Notes under the pieces: model-generated | The model's input: the letters and a program-made list of their open reading frames with translations, nothing else | What the model was told of the DNA's origin: nothing | The model's database searches: none | Shown here: positions 23,853-31,446 of the stretch, one piece after another | Layout of the letters: the number at the start of each line of letters is the position of its first letter | Position numbering within the stretch: position 1 is the stretch's first letter | Assembly (NCBI GenBank): GCA_015068705.1 | Contig: SVJZ01000011.1 | Span: 1-60,649 of the forward strand | Origin: Oscillospiraceae bacterium | Lineage (GTDB): Bacteria; Bacillota; Clostridia; UMGS1810 | Length of the DNA: 60,649 bases | Reading direction: 5' to 3' | Translations under genes and position numbers: made by a program

Positions 23853-23911
23853 TTTGCATTTCTCCTTCATTATATATTATTGTTGCTTTTCTCACACATT
23901 TTCTTGATTTT

Positions 23912-23940
23912 ATCATAGCACACTACTGTGTGTTTGTCAA
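23912..23940 (-). promoter_or_regulatory. Internal sigma-A promoter for the shell/aldolase half of the BMC locus
   Basis: TTGACA (23940-23935), 17 bases, TATGAT (23917-23912), about 60 bases before the aldolase start. The -35 and most of the spacer lie in the last codons of the PduV-like GTPase gene. The spacer contains the inverted repeat CACAC-TACT-GTGTG (23919-23932), well placed to be an operator. Confidence 0.75.
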
Positions 23941-24399
23941 GGTTTTATCTGTTTTTTTCTTTGATTTTGTTTGATTTTGTTGTAAAAAGTCCAAAATGTC
24001 CTTTACCCCCTCCCCGGAAAGGGTATTGACGTGGAATATTTTTTTGCAACCGGCAAGGCGCAACCACTGTTCGGCAAGATCGGGTCTTGCGTCCGGTTTA
24101 TCGATTTGGGTAACAATTCCGATTACCTCGCGATTTGCCATGCACACGATGTTTGGGCTGTAGAGAGAATATGGTTCGGTTGCCGAAAGAAGTAACCCCA
24201 CCACATCCGATTCGTATGCGTACAACGCCAGTGCACTCCCCAGAAAGCGATTTTCCGCATATTCTCCGGGTGTATCAATTACACAACTGTGATAATGCAC
24301 ATACTGCGTTTTGTGGTAATCAATTTCCTTCCCTCGCAGTGCCTGTGTCAGGGTAGTCTTTCCGCTTCCCACCCGACCAAGTAAAATGATCTTTTTCAT
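23923..24399 (-). CDS. PduV/EutP-like small GTPase
   Basis: BMC-associated Ras-like GTPase of about 158 aa; relatives are implicated in positioning or movement of the compartment, though the role is not settled. G1/P-loop LGRVGSGKTTL near residues 6-16, DTPGEY (G3), TQIDKPDA (G4) and a closing LSGEGVKDIL (G5-like). It starts 5 bases after the stop codon of the PduU-like gene with little ribosome-binding site of its own, suggesting translational coupling. The C-terminus is a basic QNQTKSKKKTDKT tail whose codons double as promoter sequence. Confidence 0.86.
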   Translation of the reverse strand: MKKIILLGRVGSGKTTLTQALRGKEIDYHKTQYVHYHSCVIDTPGEYAENRFLGSALALYAYESDVVGLLLSATEPYSLYSPNIVCMANREVIGIVTQIDKPDARPDLAEQWLRLAGCKKIFHVNTLSGEGVKDILDFLQQNQTKSKKKTDKTLTNTQ

Positions 24400-24403
24400 C
24401 ACA

Positions 24404-24784
24404 TCAGGTACGGGTAACCGCACATGTGGTAAAGCCCAATATTTCCTGCACATAAGTAGATAGTGCAGACAAAGAACTTTCCACCTCAGACACGGTTCCG
24501 GTCAGTATGAGCGTGCCGGAAAAACGGTCTACAAATCCCAGTTCTGCGCCCGACGCCTTAATGGCAATATCCGCCGCAATAATCGCGGTTTCTGCCGGCG
24601 ACAGTGTTACAATTCCAATCGCAGATTTGGAATAATCCACCGCAGGATCCAAGCCCAATTTACGATATAAAATTTCATCCGGATTTGCAATGATATGGCA
24701 CAAGGTAATTTCTTTGCCCGGCACAAGCTCCTGCACAATCCTTATTTTGTCTTTTAAATAATCTTCATTCAAAATCGAATTCAT
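24404..24784 (-). CDS. pduU: PduU/EutS-like circularly permuted BMC shell protein
   Basis: Hexameric shell subunit of the permuted class. 126 aa, opening with about 10 residues before the family start RIVQELVPGKEITLCHIIANP and continuing through AIGIVTLSPAETAIIAADIAIKAS, LGFVDRFSGTLILTG and the end LGFTTCAVTRT, which lines up well with EutS/PduU. In such proteins a beta-barrel formed by the N-terminal strands blocks the pore. GAAGGTGC precedes the ATG. Stop codon 5 bases before the GTPase start. In Pdu systems PduU and PduV interact, fitting this adjacency. Confidence 0.92.
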   Translation of the reverse strand: MNSILNEDYLKDKIRIVQELVPGKEITLCHIIANPDEILYRKLGLDPAVDYSKSAIGIVTLSPAETAIIAADIAIKASGAELGFVDRFSGTLILTGTVSEVESSLSALSTYVQEILGFTTCAVTRT

Positions 24785-24822
24785 AACTGCACCTTCTTTT
24801 TGAATTTCTGCGTTTTTGTGGG

Positions 24823-25611
24823 CTATCCGCCAATCTGGCACATCAGTCCCGAACGCTCCGCCACCTGACGAAGCCGTTCCATGTGCTCTTCTGTGGGCGG
24901 AACAATATCCGGCAAGGTGTATGTACGCCCTAATCCTTCATATTTATCCAATCCCAACCGATGATAGGGCAACAGATGAATTTCATGTACCGTGCGCAGG
25001 GTTGCCGCAAACCGGGCGATATCTGCAATTTCCTCTTCCGTATCATTAAAAGTAGGAATTACCGGCACCCGAACTACCATATGTGGAACCCGTTGTGCAA
25101 TCTTGGGCGCATTTTCCAAAATCAAATCATTGGGGCGTCCGGTAAATGCACGGTGTTTTTCACTGTTGATGTGCTTGATGTCCATCAGGTAATGGTCAAT
25201 CAGGGGCAACATCGGTTCAATCACCTCAAATGGTGCACCGCCGGTAGACTCAACCGCAGTATTCAACCCCACTTCTCGGCAAGCCGCAAGCAACGCGTGG
25301 GAAAATTCAGGTTGAAAGAGAAATTCTCCGCCCGAAAGGGTTACGCCCCCACCCGACCTGCGATAGTATGGTAAATCCTTCAAAACCGTTTCCATTACCT
25401 CGGCGACAGTAACATCACGTCCGATGGTTTTGGTTTTTCCTCCCACCGTCATGGTCTGTATGGCATGCTCCTGTGATTCGGGATTGCAACACCAACGGCA
25501 CCGTAAAAAGCACCCTTTTAAAAACACAATGGTTCGGATTCCGGGTCCATCATGGACAGAGAATTTCTGAATATCAAAAATTCTTCCCTTCACATTCCAA
25601 TCCGCTTCCAT
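24823..25611 (-). CDS. Glycyl-radical enzyme activating protein (radical SAM)
   Basis: Uses S-adenosylmethionine and a [4Fe-4S] cluster to put the glycyl radical on the propanediol dehydratase encoded upstream. 262 aa. Radical SAM cysteines C34, C38, C41 (GCFLRCRWCC), the GGE motif (TLSGGEFLFQ) and the PFL-activase-like opening FDIQKFSVHDGPGIRTIVFLKG are present. It lacks the insert with two extra ferredoxin clusters found in many diol/glycerol dehydratase and other activases; only about 20 residues (TMTVGGKTKTIGRD region) take its place. It lies 14 bases after the dehydratase gene. Confidence 0.93.
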   Translation of the reverse strand: MEADWNVKGRIFDIQKFSVHDGPGIRTIVFLKGCFLRCRWCCNPESQEHAIQTMTVGGKTKTIGRDVTVAEVMETVLKDLPYYRRSGGGVTLSGGEFLFQPEFSHALLAACREVGLNTAVESTGGAPFEVIEPMLPLIDHYLMDIKHINSEKHRAFTGRPNDLILENAPKIAQRVPHMVVRVPVIPTFNDTEEEIADIARFAATLRTVHEIHLLPYHRLGLDKYEGLGRTYTLPDIVPPTEEHMERLRQVAERSGLMCQIGG

Positions 25612-25625
25612 AGATATCCTCCCAG

Positions 25626-28151
25626 TTAAAATCCACCCTGCTCGGTACGATTGATGATATCATCCTGCAGCGAACGCGACAAGGTAGTAAACATCGCACT
25701 GTATCCTGCCACACGCACAACCAGATTCTTATAATTTTCAGGATGTGCCTGCGCATCCAGCAATGTTTCGCGGCTCACCACGTTAAACTGCATATGCATA
25801 CCCTTTTGGTCAAAGAATGCACGGATAAGCGCCACAAAGCTTTCCAAACCTGCACGACCTTTGAGTGCAGACGGATGGAATTTCATATTAAACAAGGTAC
25901 CATTGGATGCAATGCCGTGGTCAAGCTTTGCAACCGAGTTACACGAAGCAGTAGGACCATTGACATCTCTGCCCGCCGTAGGCGAAACACCATCTGCAAC
26001 GGGTGTTCCGGCAAGACGTCCGTCTGCAGTTGCTCCGGTCTGTGCACCAAGCGGTACATTCGCAGAAACCGGATACAACCCTGCATGATACACGCCACCA
26101 CGGGGATTTTTGTACTTTTCAACCGGACGAGTATAGGAATAAGCCGCCTCACGCGCCAACTTGTCCACATCGTCCAAATCATTACCGAAATGCGGTAACG
26201 AATCAATCATATCAAGAATTTCACCATAGCGATTCTTCTGCTCTGCGGGCAATTCGTTCGCACGGATTTGTGCAAAAATATCACCAATCTGACCATCGCT
26301 TAAAGTCATTCCCTTTGCAACAACCTCTTTTACCACATCCACGGTAAGCTGCTGTGCATATACGTCGCAGAACGGCTTTCCATAATTATGTATCAACGCA
26401 TCACGCATCTCTGCCATAGAAACCTTTTTCTGTTCAAATACCAGTGTGCGGATTGCATACAGCGCATCGGCAACATTGGCAATACCAAAGCCTTGCGGAC
26501 CGGTGAAGTTGTAAATTGCGCCGCCCTCTTGTGCGGATTTTCCGCGTCCGATACAATCTGCCACCATACCAGACAGGAAAGGCAACGGACACCGTTGTGC
26601 GTGTGCCGCATCAATGGCATTGTCGGCATTCACCATCAGTTCAATCATGTATTCCATCTGTTTGCGATAGGCATCAAAGAACTGGTCAAAGCTCGTCATG
26701 TTGGTAACATCCTCGGTAATGGGACCAACCTGCACGCCCTTGTCTTTACCCGAAGAAAATACCAGTTCCAACGGACGGCACATATTAAAGAATGCCGCAT
26801 CGTGCCAACCATCGGTTTTTCCGCCCTTCTGCGGCTCTACACAACCGATGATACAATAATCCCTCGCATCCTCCAATGCCAGACCACGGCTGAGGAGTGC
26901 AGGTACGATAATTTCATCATTATAATACGCAGGAAGCCCAATGCCTGTACGGGTAAGCTCTGCCGCATGAATCAGGAAATCATGGGGCGAACCATTCCAT
27001 ACACGCACCGAAAGTGATGGTTGAGGCAGCATGGTGTTTTTGGATGCATTGATGCACATATAAGACAACTCGTTGGTTGCATCCTGCCCGTTGGGTGTCT
27101 GTCCACCTGCAATCATGTTCTGGAACATACTGTATCCGGCAAAACCTGCTGCAGAAACTGCATCACGAACCTTGTTGAGGTCGTTGAGTTTTACCCACAC
27201 GCAATCGAGCAATTCCTGTGCGCGCTCGGGTGTAATTCTTCCCGCATCCATATCCGCCTTATAATACGGATACATATATTGGTCAAACCGTCCGGGCGAA
27301 ATGGAGTGTCCGCTCGACTCGGTCTGAATGAGCATCTGCACAAACCAGAAAGTCTGGCATGCCTCGTAAAAATTGCTGGCACCCTTTGCCGGTACACGCT
27401 CACAGTTTGCCGCAATCTGCTCAAGCTCCGCCTTTCTCTGCGGATCGGTGCATCCTGCCGCCTGCTCTCTTGCCAGAGCCGCATAACGGCGTGCATATCT
27501 GCTTGCTGCATTGCAGGCAATAATCACCGCCTGCAAAAAGCTGCTGCGTGCGGCATAATCTGCATCACAAATACTGCAACGGTCAAGCGCATCCTTTGCC
27601 TCCTGCGCAATTCCGTCAAAGCCCATACGCAATACCTTGCCATAATCTGCACTCACATGTCCTACACCGTTGTAGAAATAGTTGCCGGGTGTAAAAATGT
27701 TGTGCTCCATGGCAAGCAAGGTTTCGGGTGTCATAAAGGAAGTGGCAAGATCACTGTTGGTTCTTCCCTTCCAATATTTATATACCTCCTGCAAGGTTTT
27801 CTTGGTTTCGTCGGAAATATAAAACGGGTCGGCGCTACGGGTCGCAACCGTGTCAAATTCTTCCTCCAACCACTCGCAGGAATACTCCGGAAACACCTGG
27901 CAACCACGCGGTTTTACCGCAGTGGAGCCTACAATCAGTTCCTCCGGACGGATGGTAACCGAAATATTGGCAAGAATGTGCTCAAACGCCTTTGCGCGAC
28001 GCATAATCATCGGCTCACCCTCGGTGGCACGATAACTTTCGGTCAACAAAACGGCGCGCTCTGCCTCTATCTCAGGCATGCCACCGAATAAATGTTCTTT
28101 CAGCCGGTCAATACGCGGCGATTTGGGTAAATCTTTGCAGTTGTACTGCAT
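25626..28151 (-). CDS. B12-independent propane-1,2-diol dehydratase (glycyl-radical enzyme)
   Basis: Dehydrates 1,2-propanediol to propanal by radical chemistry. 841 aa, normal for the family. Active-site residues are identifiable: H165 (GVGHVSADYG), H282-S283 (SSGHSISPG), thiyl C437 and base E439 (IIGCVEPQ), D451 (GWHDAAF) and glycyl radical G816 in RVAGYSAMF. These positions match, with an offset of one, those reported for the Roseburia inulinivorans propanediol dehydratase, and the H-S pair argues against choline TMA-lyase or pyruvate formate-lyase. Glycerol dehydratase activity is the main alternative. It has no N-terminal encapsulation extension. First gene of the operon, behind a strong promoter and AGGGGGT. 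Confidence 0.94.
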   Translation of the reverse strand: MQYNCKDLPKSPRIDRLKEHLFGGMPEIEAERAVLLTESYRATEGEPMIMRRAKAFEHILANISVTIRPEELIVGSTAVKPRGCQVFPEYSCEWLEEEFDTVATRSADPFYISDETKKTLQEVYKYWKGRTNSDLATSFMTPETLLAMEHNIFTPGNYFYNGVGHVSADYGKVLRMGFDGIAQEAKDALDRCSICDADYAARSSFLQAVIIACNAASRYARRYAALAREQAAGCTDPQRKAELEQIAANCERVPAKGASNFYEACQTFWFVQMLIQTESSGHSISPGRFDQYMYPYYKADMDAGRITPERAQELLDCVWVKLNDLNKVRDAVSAAGFAGYSMFQNMIAGGQTPNGQDATNELSYMCINASKNTMLPQPSLSVRVWNGSPHDFLIHAAELTRTGIGLPAYYNDEIIVPALLSRGLALEDARDYCIIGCVEPQKGGKTDGWHDAAFFNMCRPLELVFSSGKDKGVQVGPITEDVTNMTSFDQFFDAYRKQMEYMIELMVNADNAIDAAHAQRCPLPFLSGMVADCIGRGKSAQEGGAIYNFTGPQGFGIANVADALYAIRTLVFEQKKVSMAEMRDALIHNYGKPFCDVYAQQLTVDVVKEVVAKGMTLSDGQIGDIFAQIRANELPAEQKNRYGEILDMIDSLPHFGNDLDDVDKLAREAAYSYTRPVEKYKNPRGGVYHAGLYPVSANVPLGAQTGATADGRLAGTPVADGVSPTAGRDVNGPTASCNSVAKLDHGIASNGTLFNMKFHPSALKGRAGLESFVALIRAFFDQKGMHMQFNVVSRETLLDAQAHPENYKNLVVRVAGYSAMFTTLSRSLQDDIINRTEQGGF

Positions 28152-28182
28152 TATCTTAACCCCCTTTTCTCATATTATCTTT

Positions 28183-28211
28183 ATTTTACAACACAAAACC
28201 ACATTTGTCAA
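28183..28211 (-). promoter_or_regulatory. Main promoter of the BMC operon
   Basis: TTGACA (28211-28206), 17 bases, TAAAAT (28188-28183), 31 bases before the dehydratase start codon. Immediately upstream (28214-28235) are three TTTCT-like direct repeats at 8-10 base spacing, a possible DeoR-type operator. Confidence 0.82.
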
Positions 28212-28241
28212 TAGAAACAAAGAAAATTACAGAAATTTCAA

Positions 28242-28276
28242 TCAAAAAAAAGAAGGCACACGAAACCCGTGTGCCT
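28242..28276 (-). terminator. Terminator between the glycan cluster and the BMC operon
   Basis: GGCACACG (28255-28262) and CGTGTGCC (28268-28275) followed on the minus strand by TTCTTTTTTTTG. It separates the PfpI-like gene from the BMC promoter. Confidence 0.88.
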
Positions 28277-28289
28277 CCTGCTTTTCAAC

Positions 28290-28796
28290 TCATCTTTGTT
28301 TTACCACCTTGATAAATTCTCTCATAAAATACGGCAAATCTTGCGGCCGTCGTGAGGTAACCAGATTCTGGCATACCACCACCTGCTCATCCACATAATC
28401 CGCACCCGCATTTTTCAGGTCGTCCCGGATACCGGGATAGCAGGTCGCCCTTCTACCTTTTAATATATCTGCCGAAATCATCAGTTGCTGTCCGTGGCAA
28501 ATACCGGCAACGGGTTTTCCTGCCTTGTCAAACGCCTTGATGATATCAATCACCATATCATTCAGACGCAATTTCTCAGGCGCACTTCCGCCCGGCAAAA
28601 GCAATCCGTCATATTGTGCAGGGTCCACCTTGTCCACCGTGATGTCTGCCTCCATTTTAAAATGGTACTTTGCGCAGATTTCACCCGGCACCATTGCAGC
28701 AACATCCACCTTAAAATCTTCCTCCAGCAAACGGTAATACGGATATAATAACTCCGAATCGTCACACTGATTTCCCGTAATAATTAAAATATTCAT
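28290..28796 (-). CDS. DJ-1/PfpI family protein
   Basis: 168-aa single-domain protein of the class I glutamine amidotransferase-like superfamily. The nucleophile-elbow cysteine is in VAGICHGQQLM and the loop LLLPGGSAPEKLR is typical; members act as deglycase/glyoxalase III-like enzymes, chaperones or amidohydrolases. Cytosolic, no signal peptide. AAGGGGGATTT precedes the ATG, which lies inside the end of the ROK kinase gene (35-base overlap). As the last gene of the sugar cluster it might deal with reactive carbonyl by-products; that is inference. Confidence 0.88.
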   Translation of the reverse strand: MNILIITGNQCDDSELLYPYYRLLEEDFKVDVAAMVPGEICAKYHFKMEADITVDKVDPAQYDGLLLPGGSAPEKLRLNDMVIDIIKAFDKAGKPVAGICHGQQLMISADILKGRRATCYPGIRDDLKNAGADYVDEQVVVCQNLVTSRRPQDLPYFMREFIKVVKQR

Positions 28797-29610
28797 TTGA
28801 AATCCCCCTTAATGCCGCTTCCTCAAACGATCTGGCAGGCAATACTTTTATGTTTGCGGTTTTCTCCACGGCGTCGCCAAACAATTCAATTGACTTTGCA
28901 ACCTGCCCACCAATCAGTATCAGCTCGGCATGGTATTTTTTAATACTTTCCTTTAACACAGTTCCCAACGCCACACCCATCCGGCAATAAACCTCTCTTG
29001 CCGTCCGGTCGCCGTCAAATGCCGCCATTGCCACTTCTTTTGCACTTATCTCCTTGCCGTAAGTGGCAACAATCCCCCGTGCCGAAACCGCATCCTCTGC
29101 AATTCCATCACCGTACGGAAGGTTGTAAATCACCTCTGCCACTCCGCCGGTCGGTCCTTTTAAAAGTGCTCCACCATAAATAACCGATAACCCCAATCCG
29201 GTGCCGATGGTAACACCCAACACATTTTGATACTTGCATACCTCGCCGGTATATTCTCCAAGTAAAAACGCATTGGTGTCCGACACAAAAAACACCGGCT
29301 TAGAGGTAAACGCCCCGAATTCTTCTTTCAGGCTCACCCCATAAATTGCCGCATATTTGTGCTTCATACCGCTCGTGCCGGTTGCATAGTCAAAAGGTCC
29401 GGGGGTGGAAATGCCGATTGCATCAAATCCAACCTGCTCTTCCACATCAAGGATGATCCTGCGATAACTTGCAAGAATTTCCTCCTTGCTCCCGTCCGAA
29501 CGGGATGGCACTTGCATCACATCCGTAACACGCTCTCCGTCCTGCCGGTATACACCGTATTTAAAAAAGGTGCCACCTGCGTCTATGCAAAGGATTTTCT
29601 TACAGTTCAT
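28762..29610 (-). CDS. ROK-family sugar kinase
   Basis: Probably phosphorylates a hexose released by the glycosidase upstream. About 282 aa. ATP-binding CIDAGGTFFKYGVY at the N-terminus, the sugar-site stretch GISTPGPFDYATG, SDTNAFLLGEYTG, and LGVTIGTGLGLSVIYGG. The CxCGxxGC zinc motif typical of many ROK kinases and the helix-turn-helix of ROK repressors are absent, so it is a kinase-like, regulator-free member. The ATG overlaps the stop of the ManA-like gene (ATGAACTGTAA), giving coupled translation. Substrate cannot be told from sequence; mannose or another aldose are candidates. Confidence 0.86.
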   Translation of the reverse strand: MNCKKILCIDAGGTFFKYGVYRQDGERVTDVMQVPSRSDGSKEEILASYRRIILDVEEQVGFDAIGISTPGPFDYATGTSGMKHKYAAIYGVSLKEEFGAFTSKPVFFVSDTNAFLLGEYTGEVCKYQNVLGVTIGTGLGLSVIYGGALLKGPTGGVAEVIYNLPYGDGIAEDAVSARGIVATYGKEISAKEVAMAAFDGDRTAREVYCRMGVALGTVLKESIKKYHAELILIGGQVAKSIELFGDAVEKTANIKVLPARSFEEAALRGISNEYFNYYGKSV

Positions 29611-31426
29611 CCTGCTCAAACCCTTCCTTCAAGCAGGTCTTGTGAATGGTAATGGGATGGTTGCCCAGGTTAACAATGCGGTATTTGCCCATGCTTGCAG
29701 GCACCAATACCACATCGAGAAAATGCTGCTCAAAGAATATGTCGGGATTTTCCGCACTCTCTATCCGCACATGCTCACCGTCAACCAGTGAAAGCACATG
29801 GAATTTTCCATTTGTGTCATCCTCCACTTCCTTTTCAAAGCAAAGATGACGCAGCGAGAAATAGAGCAGGTCATGCTCGCCCAGAATGGTTTCCTCATAC
29901 CCCTCTCCCTTACGCACGGTGCGCGGTTGCTGCACCACATTTTCGTGAATCCAATCCGCATTACGCTCGGTGCGTAGTACGTTTTCACCATGGTATGTAT
30001 GAATGGGTCTTGGCTTGCCGTCAATGTCAGGACGCAGATAGTCATACATCTTATAGGTATACGACCCAACCGTTAAGCTACCGATTTCCAGAATGAGCTG
30101 GTTTCTTCCCGACGCATGGATGGTTCCGGCAGGAATCATCACCTGCACACCCGGTTTGGATTCCACTGCATGAATATACTTCTGGTAATCAATCACACTA
30201 TGGTCTTTTTCGGATTTTTTTGCAAGTTCGATAAATTCTTTGGGATCCTGGTCATTGGCAAATCCAAGATAGGTTCTTGCGCCGTGACCGGCATTTACAA
30301 TGTAATAACTCTCGTCCTGCCGACCAAATTCGTTGTAATTTTCCTTGTTGTAATCACTGCCCGAATGTACCTGAATGGACATGTTGCCCGAAGAATGAAA
30401 GGTGTCATCATAATTGAAACGAATGGGGAAATATCCGCCAAATTTATCCACACACGCCTGACCCATCAGCTCGGTCTCCCTCTTTTGGAGCAGGGTGTAA
30501 AAAGGCATCTCAAACAGGTCCTCTCCCACCTCGGTAACCACACTGACCTCCATGGGAATAAAATCAAATACCCACGCAATATTTTTCATGCAGTCAGGAA
30601 CATTGCGCACACTTTTTACATACTGACCGCCCCACACGCCTTCCAGATAAACGGGTTTGTTTCGGATGGGCATCACAGACAGAGCACCGGTAATCTCCGC
30701 AAATGCCTCGCGGTCTACCATTTTGTAGCAGGAAAGGTCGGTAGAATCCACATAAAAATCAATCAGATCCGCCCCAATCAATTCCCGACGCAGCAATAAT
30801 GCCGCCTCGAAATCCACATAATACGCCCGACGCATCATCGCTTTAAACGGCTTTGCAACCACATCGCCGATATTGGTCATCTTGCCATTTTTCGCACGAA
30901 GCACCACGTTTTTAGGTGCTACATCAAGATATACGGTAATGTCTGCCGCATTGCGTACAAACGAATGATACATACTGCCGTATCCGTAGAGAATGACCAC
31001 ATTTTCACGCGTAGCAAGTTTTTCCTGCAAATCGGCAACTTTATCCGCATCAAAGATGGCATTGTACCCATCCTCCAATCGTTTACCAAATAGGGAAACG
31101 GGATCCTTTTCCAAATCTACTTTCAGGTTATCGGCAAACAACTCATCCAGCTCCTGCGGTGTTTTGTAGCAACAGGAAACATTGATTACCTCGTATTTGA
31201 TTTTGCGAAATTCCAATATCCCACCGAGCAGATTTACCACTTGCGAAAATTCTGCCGATGCATACCCATCCAGCACAATCAGGCTTTTTTCGTTTGCCTT
31301 GTCTGCGATTGCATTGGCAATGTTAACGCCTCCCTTTATCAGCGCCTTTTTGGTCCGCTCGGAGAGCGCCGGACGGTTGATCGCCGTAGGCTCGTCATAC
31401 GGATGGGGATGAAACATAAAACTCAT
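29600..31426 (-). CDS. Two-domain protein: kinase-like N-terminus plus class I mannose-6-phosphate isomerase-like cupin
   Basis: 608 aa, far longer than plain ManA (about 320-400). The C-terminal part, from roughly residue 245, has type I phosphomannose isomerase features: a metal-site segment SIQVHSGSDYNKENYNEFGRQ, VMIPAGTIHASG and EIGSLTVGSYTYKM. The N-terminal 230 residues resemble a nucleoside/sugar kinase fold (SLIVLDGYASAEFSQVVNLL; VYLDVAPKNVVLRAK) but no canonical GxxxxGK[ST] loop is visible. AAGGAGGAC precedes the ATG. It lies between a glycosidase and a ROK kinase, so a mannose-type aldose-phosphate isomerase role is plausible. Exact substrate unknown. Confidence 0.8.
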   Translation of the reverse strand: MSFMFHPHPYDEPTAINRPALSERTKKALIKGGVNIANAIADKANEKSLIVLDGYASAEFSQVVNLLGGILEFRKIKYEVINVSCCYKTPQELDELFADNLKVDLEKDPVSLFGKRLEDGYNAIFDADKVADLQEKLATRENVVILYGYGSMYHSFVRNAADITVYLDVAPKNVVLRAKNGKMTNIGDVVAKPFKAMMRRAYYVDFEAALLLRRELIGADLIDFYVDSTDLSCYKMVDREAFAEITGALSVMPIRNKPVYLEGVWGGQYVKSVRNVPDCMKNIAWVFDFIPMEVSVVTEVGEDLFEMPFYTLLQKRETELMGQACVDKFGGYFPIRFNYDDTFHSSGNMSIQVHSGSDYNKENYNEFGRQDESYYIVNAGHGARTYLGFANDQDPKEFIELAKKSEKDHSVIDYQKYIHAVESKPGVQVMIPAGTIHASGRNQLILEIGSLTVGSYTYKMYDYLRPDIDGKPRPIHTYHGENVLRTERNADWIHENVVQQPRTVRKGEGYEETILGEHDLLYFSLRHLCFEKEVEDDTNGKFHVLSLVDGEHVRIESAENPDIFFEQHFLDVVLVPASMGKYRIVNLGNHPITIHKTCLKEGFEQDEL

Positions 31427-31446
31427 TTTTTGTCCTCCTTGTAAAA

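Noticed and set aside
25626-28151. Choline TMA-lyase (CutC) identity for the glycyl-radical enzyme
   Set aside because: The His-Ser pair (H282-S283), H165 and D451 match the diol dehydratase active site, and the neighbouring aldolase and kinase point to propanediol rather than choline.
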